Below, piece after piece: positions 58,627-64,000 of a DNA stretch of 64,000 nt; the first letter of the stretch is position 1, and each line of letters starts with the position of its first letter. A model generated the notes under the pieces. It saw only the letters and a program-made list of their open reading frames with translations. It was not told the origin of the DNA and did no database searches. Origin of the DNA: Agarivorans sp. Alg241-V36 (GTDB taxonomy: Bacteria; Pseudomonadota; Gammaproteobacteria; Enterobacterales; Celerinatantimonadaceae). Both the position numbers and the translations under genes were made by a program. Location of the stretch: positions 1 to 64,000 of the forward strand of contig NZ_UNRE01000004.1 in NCBI RefSeq assembly GCF_900537085.1, given 5' to 3'.

Positions 58627-59394
58627 GTGAATCTAATTTCAAAGAGAATTATACAAGTCATTTTGTCTAAGCCAGCACCTATGCAAATCCCTCGGACGGG
58701 CGAACGTGCTAAGTCTGTAGATTGCAACGTACTTTATGTTAGAACTAAGGACGAGTCTTGGTCAATGCTAATTGATAGTGCAAATGACAAAGGGTTAAGC
58801 GGTAAGAAGTGGCAAGGGGAGCAAACAGATGATATAGCATCTATAGATTATCAAGAACTAAAAAATTCAAACACTTACCTCGACATTACACATTTTTATA
58901 ATATTTATGATTTTAAATTCTCTAGCCTAAAAGCGTATTTTTTTAGGTCCATACTTCCCATAAATAAGTTTAGAGTTCTTCTTGATAAGGCAGGGATATT
59001 TGCAGCCAATAGAAAGAAATTGGTTCGCACAGAGCGAATGGAAACTTTGCAGCTAATTCTTGAGAGAACCATTGATGATATGAATTATAAAGTCAATGCA
59101 GTTTCAATGATGAACTTGTTGCATTCTCAAATATGGGTTTATCACCCTGATAGAAATAGACAAATTTCTTATAACGATTTGCTTCTTAAATCATTGATGA
59201 AAACTGGTGAATTAAAATTAGTTGATGGCAGTTACCAAATCACAGAGATTGCTCTCGACACTCTTTCTTCGCATGAACTCGAGTTAAAAAAGCACAAACA
59301 AACACTAAATCAAGCAAAGGCTATTACGTGGTTAACACTGGTCTTGATTGTTGTCGGGGTCATACAGGCCTTTGTCGCATCTAAATCAGGTTAG
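58627..59394 (+). CDS. cassette-like hypothetical protein with C-terminal membrane anchor
   Basis: A protein of unknown family, AT-richer than its neighbours. The start GTG at 58627 (AAGGAGG just upstream) gives 255 aa; an ATG at 58546 without a ribosome-binding site would add 27 residues. The middle is globular and basic. A winged-helix-like segment (S-Y-N-D-L-L-L-K-S-L-M-K-T-G-E-L, then G-S-Y-Q-I-T-E-I-A-L-D) precedes a coiled helix, and one membrane helix (W-L-T-L-V-L-I-V-V-G-V-I-Q-A-F-V) lies at the very C-terminus, a tail anchor. An attC-like element follows 7 bp after the stop. Confidence 0.6.
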   Translation: MNLISKRIIQVILSKPAPMQIPRTGERAKSVDCNVLYVRTKDESWSMLIDSANDKGLSGKKWQGEQTDDIASIDYQELKNSNTYLDITHFYNIYDFKFSSLKAYFFRSILPINKFRVLLDKAGIFAANRKKLVRTERMETLQLILERTIDDMNYKVNAVSMMNLLHSQIWVYHPDRNRQISYNDLLLKSLMKTGELKLVDGSYQITEIALDTLSSHELELKKHKQTLNQAKAITWLTLVLIVVGVIQAFVASKSG

Positions 59395-59400
59395 CTAAGT

Positions 59401-59432
59401 CGCATAACAAACGCTTCAAGCGGGCGTTATGT
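59401..59432 (+). other. attC-like recombination site
   Basis: CATAAC-AAA-CGCTT-C-AAGCG-GGC-GTTATG is an imperfect palindrome of 29 bp: outer 6-bp arms, inner 5-bp arms and a 3-nt internal loop. The left half CATAACAAACGCTTCAAG and the right half GCGGGCGTTATG resemble the two ends of Vibrio-type integron attC sites with the long middle missing. It falls exactly between two same-strand ORFs, where cassette junctions lie. No integrase is in the window. Confidence 0.5.
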
Positions 59433-59447
59433 CTATAAAGGAAGCTT

Positions 59448-60191
59448 ATGAGTAAAGTTAGAATCAAGCTAGTATCGATTGGGCACTTACCTTTGGAGTT
59501 CCAGTCAAAAAAAATTAAGAATTGGTCGTCTAAGACTTTCGAGGTTGTCGAGGATGTCGACAACTACTCGCTTCGTTGTGACTCTGATGGTTTTGATTGG
59601 GAGTTCTCCGATAGTGCAGTAAAAGGACAACTCCCTAACCTGTTTAATGCTGACTTTATGATCGCTATTGTAAACGTTCCAATTGAAGACAACTGGTATT
59701 CGAGAAGGCTCGGAAATAATCAGATTGTATTTACGTTTCATCAAATCAAAGACATCCTCGAACACTACAATATTCCGCTAGAAAATGTTGTTTACCGTTT
59801 ACTATATGCTTACACGCTTTTGTATCGGCGCACGGGAAACAAGATCCCTGATTTTGATGAGGCGCCAGGTTTTACCCACGACGAGACGCGTGGATGCCTC
59901 TTTGACATGAATGGCATAAAGACCGATCTAGTCGCTTCTTGCCATAACCCACAAATATGTGATGAGTGCCAAGAGAGATTGAAGCAGGAAAGAGTATCTA
60001 AATCTGATATTGATAACACCCAAAGTGACATTAAACGCATCAAAAAAGATTTATATTTCAGAATAATTGGTCACGTAAAAAAGCATCCTATTGCAGCACT
60101 GGTTTTATCTAGTATGTTTGCATTAATGCTTGGTATTACCGGCTCAGTCACCGGTTCGTTTGTTTACGAATATCTAAAGAGCCGAGCATGA
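59448..60191 (+). CDS. cassette-like hypothetical protein with zinc-ribbon-like Cys and C-terminal membrane anchor
   Basis: A 247-aa protein of unknown family, AT-rich. AAGGAAG lies ~4 nt before the ATG. A globular part with W-Y-S-R-R-L-G-N-N-Q-I-V-F-T-F-H is followed by H-D-E-T-R-G-C150-L-F-D-M-N-G, then C165-H-N-P-Q-I-C171-D-E-C174, a plausible Zn site. The C-terminus holds a membrane segment (A-A-L-V-L-S-S-M-F-A-L-M-L-G-I-T-G) and a short charged tail. It resembles, by layout, membrane-anchored defence or stress effectors, but I assign no function. It is on the same strand as its cassette-like neighbours. Confidence 0.6.
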   Translation: MSKVRIKLVSIGHLPLEFQSKKIKNWSSKTFEVVEDVDNYSLRCDSDGFDWEFSDSAVKGQLPNLFNADFMIAIVNVPIEDNWYSRRLGNNQIVFTFHQIKDILEHYNIPLENVVYRLLYAYTLLYRRTGNKIPDFDEAPGFTHDETRGCLFDMNGIKTDLVASCHNPQICDECQERLKQERVSKSDIDNTQSDIKRIKKDLYFRIIGHVKKHPIAALVLSSMFALMLGITGSVTGSFVYEYLKSRA

Positions 60192-60228
60192 GGCAACCAA
60201 GACATAATAATCACAGGTACAGTGACAG

Positions 60229-60250
60229 CTTTTCGTTGCGGGCGTTAACC
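60229..60250 (+). other. right-half attC-like sequence
   Basis: TTTTCGTTGCGGGCGTTAAC resembles the 3' part of an attC site (GCGGGCGTTA core) and is followed by the next ORF, as at cassette junctions. A matching left half (RYYYAAC type) is not obvious upstream, so this may be decayed. Confidence 0.35.
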
Positions 60251-60270
60251 TTATAAAACAAAGAACTGAT

Positions 60271-60618
60271 ATGCCATTAAAACTAGAAATAAAATCAATA
60301 ATTAGTCCCGATTTAGACTTTGGTAAAACACCGATGGATCCAGATATCTGTGCAGTATTTATTGAGGTCGAAATTGGGGAAAGAAACAGAGAAAGCTGTG
60401 ATATTTTTAGCTTCACTGCTATCACAGCAAAGTTTATGACTGCTAATCCAGTGACAAGTTGGGGCCGTGGCTACTTATTGATGGAGTCTTTCTCGTGGTC
60501 AGGAGTAGAATTAATGCTTAATAAACTACTTAGTTTTGTGCGTGCAGAAACCTGGGATGGAGTAGTACAGAACCTAACTAAAGAATTGCACTGGGAATAT
60601 GATAATTACCAACCGTAA
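60271..60618 (+). CDS. Imm8-like immunity protein, cassette-like
   Basis: A 115-aa acidic protein with the look of immunity protein 8 (Imm8) family members: a beta-strand start (M-P-L-K-L-E-I-K-S-I-I-S-P-D), E-S-C-D-I-F-S-F-T-A near the middle, a helix-strand core, and Trp near the end (W-D-G-V, W-E-Y). Imm8 proteins counter contact-dependent or polymorphic toxins. No toxin gene is adjacent. Proteins of this type are often carried singly in integron cassettes, where they may act as immunity factors against neighbours. Confidence 0.6.
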   Translation: MPLKLEIKSIISPDLDFGKTPMDPDICAVFIEVEIGERNRESCDIFSFTAITAKFMTANPVTSWGRGYLLMESFSWSGVELMLNKLLSFVRAETWDGVVQNLTKELHWEYDNYQP

Positions 60619-60721
60619 AACTGCTAACGGGGCTTTTTTAACCAACACATGAAGTTGCTCCAATTAAATAAGCATTTCACTAAAACAAAATTAGTTAATG
60701 ACCTCACTTGAAAAAGCTAAC

Positions 60722-60750
60722 AAAAAGACCCAGCTAAGGCTGGGTCTTTT
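60722..60750. terminator. terminator of the glpP-Q-V operon
   Basis: AGACCCAGC-TAAG-GCTGGGTCT, with T-rich sequence following on the minus strand, 16 bp past the glpV stop. A perfect 9-bp stem. It separates the importer operon from the converging cassette-like genes. Confidence 0.9.
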
Positions 60751-60765
60751 GATTTACTGGTTTGC

Positions 60766-62490
60766 TTATTGGGCGATTAAATCTTTATAAGCAATGGTTT
60801 TACCCTGTGGCTTCTCCTTGGCTAACTTGGCTTTAGGCGAGCCAGGTTGGTTTAGCCAGTAAGAGGCGTCTTGTTTAGGATTAAGCTTAGGACCACACTC
60901 GCCTTGTGCACCACTGCGCTCTAAGCGTGTTAGTACTTTGTCTTGTGCGGCGGCTAGGCCGTCCATTGCTTCTTGTGGGGTTTTCTCACCACTGGCCGCT
61001 TCTGCCACGTATTGCCACCAAAGTTGCGCCAGTTTTGGATAGTCTGGCACGTTGGTGCCGGTTGGCGTCCATTGTACGCGGGCGTCGCTGCGATAAAACT
61101 CGACCAAGCCACCTAGCTTAGGTGCGGCGTCGGTCATGGCTTGCGAGTTAATATCAGACTCACGAATCGGTGTTAAACCCACCAAGGTTTTCTTCAGCGA
61201 TACTGATTTAGACACTACAAACTGAGCATACAACCAAGCTGCTTGGCGTCTGTCTAGCGGGGTAGAGTTTAAGAAGGTCCACGAACCGGTATCTTGATAA
61301 CCCAGCTTCATGCCTTCTTCCCAGTATGGGCCGCGTGGCGACGGTGCCATGCGCCATTTTGGCGTGCCATCTTCGTTAACCACTGGTAATCCGGGTTTGG
61401 TCATATCTGCGGTAAAGGCGGTGTACCAGAAGATTTGCTGGGCAACACTGCCTTGTGCTGGCACTGGGCCGGCTTCGCCAAAGGTCATGCCTGGGGCTTC
61501 TGGTGGCGCGTATTTTTTAAGCCACTCTACATACTTGGCAGTGGCGTATACTGCGGCAGGGCCGTTGGTGGCACCACCACGCTCTACGCTTGAGCCAACT
61601 GGGTTACAGCCTTCTACCCGAATGCCCCATTCATCTACCGGAACACCGTTAGGAATGCCTTTGTCGCCAGCCCCTGCCATAGACAACCAGGCATCGGTAA
61701 AGCGCCAGCCTAGTGATGGATCTTTTTTACCGTAATCCATGTGGCCATAAACCCGTTCGCCATCAATGGTTTTTACTTTTTCTGAGAAGAATTCGGCAAT
61801 GTCTTCATAGGCAGACCAGTTTAGTGGCACCCCTAACTCGTAGCCGTATTCGGCTTTAAACTTCTCTTTTAGGTCGCTGCGCTCAAACCAGTCGGCGCGG
61901 AACCAATAAAGGTTGGCAAACTGTTGGTCTGGAAGTTGGTAGATTTTTCCATCTGGCCCGGTGGTAAAGCTTAAGCCAATAAAATCTTCTAGATCTAAGG
62001 TTGGCAGGGTAACGTCTTTACCCTCGCCTTTTATAAAGTCACTAATCGGGACCACTTTACCGTAGCGAAAGTGAGTACCAATTAGGTCTGAGTCGTTTAC
62101 GTAAGCATCGTAAATGTTACGGCCCGACTGCATTTGGGTTTGCAGTTTTTCAACTACATCACCTTCTTGAATAAGGTCGTGATTAACCTTAATACCGGTT
62201 ATCTCAAAAAATGCCTTGGCTAAGGTCTTACTTTCATATTCGTGGGTGGTGATGGTTTCTGAGGCTACGTTTATTTCCATACCGCGAAATGGTTTTGCCG
62301 CTTCAATAAACCATGCCATCTCATCCATTTGTTGCTGCTGGCTAAGGGTAGAAGGGCTAAACTCTTCTCCCACCCAACGCTGGGCTGCATCACTGTATTG
62401 ATCTGCTAATGCTAAACTGCTGCATCCGGCGATAACCATGGCTACACTCAAGCGAGCCAGTTTAAACACTGATTTTTTGTAGTAGGGCAT
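60766..62490 (-). CDS. glpV: glycerol ABC transporter substrate-binding protein, GlpV-like
   Basis: A large periplasmic binding protein (574 aa) of the family-1 extracellular solute-binding type. The length and the block P-S-L-G-W-R-F-T-D-A-W-L-S-M-A-G-A-G-D-K-G fit GlpV of the rhizobial glycerol importer GlpSTPQV. The signal peptide (K-L-A-R-L-S-V-A-M-V-I-A-G-C-S-S-L-A-L-A) could be cleaved by Sec peptidase after A-L-A, but it also contains a lipobox-like I-A-G-C. The adjacent DUF2160 gene strongly supports the glpV call. Confidence 0.85.
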   Translation of the reverse strand: MPYYKKSVFKLARLSVAMVIAGCSSLALADQYSDAAQRWVGEEFSPSTLSQQQQMDEMAWFIEAAKPFRGMEINVASETITTHEYESKTLAKAFFEITGIKVNHDLIQEGDVVEKLQTQMQSGRNIYDAYVNDSDLIGTHFRYGKVVPISDFIKGEGKDVTLPTLDLEDFIGLSFTTGPDGKIYQLPDQQFANLYWFRADWFERSDLKEKFKAEYGYELGVPLNWSAYEDIAEFFSEKVKTIDGERVYGHMDYGKKDPSLGWRFTDAWLSMAGAGDKGIPNGVPVDEWGIRVEGCNPVGSSVERGGATNGPAAVYATAKYVEWLKKYAPPEAPGMTFGEAGPVPAQGSVAQQIFWYTAFTADMTKPGLPVVNEDGTPKWRMAPSPRGPYWEEGMKLGYQDTGSWTFLNSTPLDRRQAAWLYAQFVVSKSVSLKKTLVGLTPIRESDINSQAMTDAAPKLGGLVEFYRSDARVQWTPTGTNVPDYPKLAQLWWQYVAEAASGEKTPQEAMDGLAAAQDKVLTRLERSGAQGECGPKLNPKQDASYWLNQPGSPKAKLAKEKPQGKTIAYKDLIAQ

Positions 62491-62588
62491 TGCTTCATTC
62501 CTTTTAATTTTTAAGTGCGTCTTGTTTTTTTAAGGCACCCCTTGATGCCTTTGCACATCCTTAATTTGCTCTCGAGTTTTTGCTGGTC

Positions 62589-62861
62589 TCACCCCCATCT
62601 CATAACAATAAACAGCCACACCACTGCCACCGCGAACGGTAGCCAAATGCTCAGTTCAGTCATCCCGATAAAACCGAGGTGAATAAACGCACTGCTTAAC
62701 AAACCAATAAACAATCGATCGCCACGGGTAGTAGCTATCGGTAAAAAACCTTTGCGAGCCACACAGGGGCTCTTAAGTTCCCAACAGGTCATCACAAACA
62801 AAATGCAGGCGATGCCGGTAAAAAATAGTGCTGATGGTGTTGTCCATGCCATCCAGTTCAT
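62589..62861 (-). CDS. DUF2160 small integral membrane protein
   Basis: A 90-aa protein with three hydrophobic helices and the motif C-W-E-L-K-S-P-C-V-A-R-K-G-F-L-P. DUF2160 genes are found between glpQ and glpV in glycerol ABC operons, exactly as here. Function is not known. It follows glpQ by 10 nt. Confidence 0.85.
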   Translation of the reverse strand: MNWMAWTTPSALFFTGIACILFVMTCWELKSPCVARKGFLPIATTRGDRLFIGLLSSAFIHLGFIGMTELSIWLPFAVAVVWLFIVMRWG

Positions 62862-62871
62862 GTTGTTTCTC

Positions 62872-63672
62872 CTATACCCGACCTAGGGCAAAGCCCTTGG
62901 CTACGTGATTTCTAACAAACCAAATAACTAATACACCTGGCAAAATGGTGAGCACACCGGCGGCTGCCAGCACTCCCCAATCAATACCAGAGGCACTTAC
63001 CGTGCGGGTCATTACTGCAGCGATAGGTTTGGCGTCTACCGAGGTTAAAGTTCTGGCCAATAGCAGTTCTACCCAACTAAACATGAAACAAAAGAAGGCG
63101 GTAACCCCAATGCCAGAGCGGATTAGCGGGATAAAAATTTTGACGAAAAAGCGCGGAAAACTGTAGCCGTCGATATAGGAGGTTTCGTCGATTTCTCTTG
63201 GCACGCCCGACATAAAGCCTTCTAAGATCCACACCGCTAGTGGCACGTTAAACAAACAATGTGCGAGAGCCACGGCGATGTGGGTATCAAACAAACCTAC
63301 CGATGAGTAGAGCTGAAAGAAGGGCAGCAAAAATACCGCTGGCGGCGCCATTCGGTTGGTGAGTAACCAAAAGAACAGGTGTTTGTCGCCAATAAAACGA
63401 AAGCGCGAAAAAGCATAGGCCGCAGGCAGCGCCACCGCCAAGGTAATCACCATGTTTAGCGATACGTAGTAAATCGAGTTTACGTAGCCCATGTACCAGC
63501 TGGCGTCGCTAAAAATGGTGGCGTAGTTGGCAAAGGTAAAGTGTTCTGGCCAAAAGCTAAGCCCGCCTAGTATCTCTTGATTACTCTTAAACGACATAAT
63601 CAACAACCAATAAATGGGTAACAGCAAGAACAAGATGTAAGCGCTCATTCCCAGTGTTTTTTTCATGTTCAT
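62872..63672 (-). CDS. glpQ: glycerol ABC transporter permease GlpQ-like
   Basis: A 266-aa MalG-type permease with six membrane helices and the EAA loop E-T-S-Y-I-D-G-Y-S-F-P-R-F-F-V-K-I-F-I-P. Forms the channel with GlpP. It starts MNMKKTLG; the second Met is an alternative. It follows glpP by 21 nt. Confidence 0.85.
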   Translation of the reverse strand: MNMKKTLGMSAYILFLLLPIYWLLIMSFKSNQEILGGLSFWPEHFTFANYATIFSDASWYMGYVNSIYYVSLNMVITLAVALPAAYAFSRFRFIGDKHLFFWLLTNRMAPPAVFLLPFFQLYSSVGLFDTHIAVALAHCLFNVPLAVWILEGFMSGVPREIDETSYIDGYSFPRFFVKIFIPLIRSGIGVTAFFCFMFSWVELLLARTLTSVDAKPIAAVMTRTVSASGIDWGVLAAAGVLTILPGVLVIWFVRNHVAKGFALGRV

Positions 63673-63693
63673 AATTGCATCCTTTCGCCGCGC

Positions 63694-64000
63694 TTATTTG
63701 CCGTCGTTATGAGTCATGGCGGTGTAGAACAGCCAGCTAACCAACAAAATGATTAAGAAATAAATGATCGAGAACGCCCCTGCTGGCCCAATATCAAACT
63801 GGCCTACTGCCATTTTGGTAAGGGTTTGGCTGAGGAAGGTGGTGGAGTTACCGGGGCCACCACCGGTGAGCACAAAGGGTTCGGTATAAATCATGAAGCT
63901 GTCCATAAAGCGCAGTAATACGCCAATTAGCAGCACATTCTTAAGCTTGGGAAGTTGGATAAAACGAAATACCGCCCAGTTAGAGGCACGGTCGATGCGA
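63694..64000 (-). CDS. glpP: glycerol ABC transporter permease GlpP-like, C-terminal part
   Basis: A MalF-type permease truncated by the window end. The frame stays open to 64000, where the minus strand encodes R-I-D-R-A-S-N-W-A-V-F-R-F-I-Q-L-P, the EAA loop that touches the ATPase. Two membrane helices follow (R-F-M-D-S-F-M-I-Y, S-I-I-Y-F-L-I-I-L-L-V-S-W-L-F). The ATPases glpS and glpT should lie beyond the window. Confidence 0.85.
   Translation of the reverse strand, partial: RIDRASNWAVFRFIQLPKLKNVLLIGVLLRFMDSFMIYTEPFVLTGGGPGNSTTFLSQTLTKMAVGQFDIGPAGAFSIIYFLIILLVSWLFYTAMTHNDGK

Overview
The window is a chromosomal segment of a marine-type gammaproteobacterium, probably near the Vibrio/Shewanella/Alteromonas branch and possibly Agarivorans-like (inference from gene orders and protein sequences; no search was run). 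Gene orders match the E. coli pattern closely: bamD | rluD-pgeF-clpB, rpsT | murJ-ribF-ileS-lspA-fkpB-ispH, nhaA-nhaR, mutH | rppH-ptsP-lgt-thyA, and rpsP-rimM-trmD-rplS. The rrn promoter and leader are also almost E. coli-like.

Layout. 1-700: 5' end of a 16S rRNA gene on the minus strand with its boxA leader and P2 and P1 promoters. 800-7900: pssA, a small helical ORF, clpB, pgeF, rluD, bamD and glnB. 8161-10185: a chemoreceptor gene broken by two in-frame stop codons. 10416-17493: type IV pilus minor pilins and PilY1. 17625-25415: isoprenoid, lipoprotein, flavin and cell-wall housekeeping genes and rpsT. 25481-30169: an ArsR-family regulator with a BigR/SqrR-like cysteine pair and a very large secreted GH57 amylase-like protein. 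30718-42590: nhaR/nhaA, thyA, lgt, ptsP, rppH, mutH, a stand-alone CBM48 protein, the rpsP operon, yjjG and arfA.

42778-53930 is a nitrogen-scavenging island. It holds formamidase (fmdA) with an FmdB-type zinc-ribbon protein, a complete Urt/Fmd-type amide or urea ABC transporter (urtABCDE), and a divergent two-gene signalling unit. That unit is an NCS1 permease-histidine kinase fusion and a LuxR-type response regulator whose reading frame is cut by one stop codon. No urease genes are present, so short-chain amides are the likelier substrates.

54098-60618 is the accessory part. It contains a 263-bp MITE-like element with TA flanks, a translationally coupled pair of unrecognised QueC-like PP-loop proteins, a SRPBCC/LysR divergent pair, and three AT-rich same-strand ORFs separated by attC-like sequences. 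Those ORFs are two proteins with C-terminal membrane anchors and an Imm8-like immunity protein, and they look like integron cassettes stranded outside an integron. 60766-64000 is the distal part of a GlpSTPQV-type glycerol ABC importer (glpP-glpQ-DUF2160-glpV).

The best candidates for undescribed biology are the coupled QueC-like pair, the cassette-like membrane-anchored genes, and the permease-kinase with its interrupted regulator. A further oddity is three in-frame nonsense codons in two signalling genes, each one C-to-T change away from a glutamine codon.
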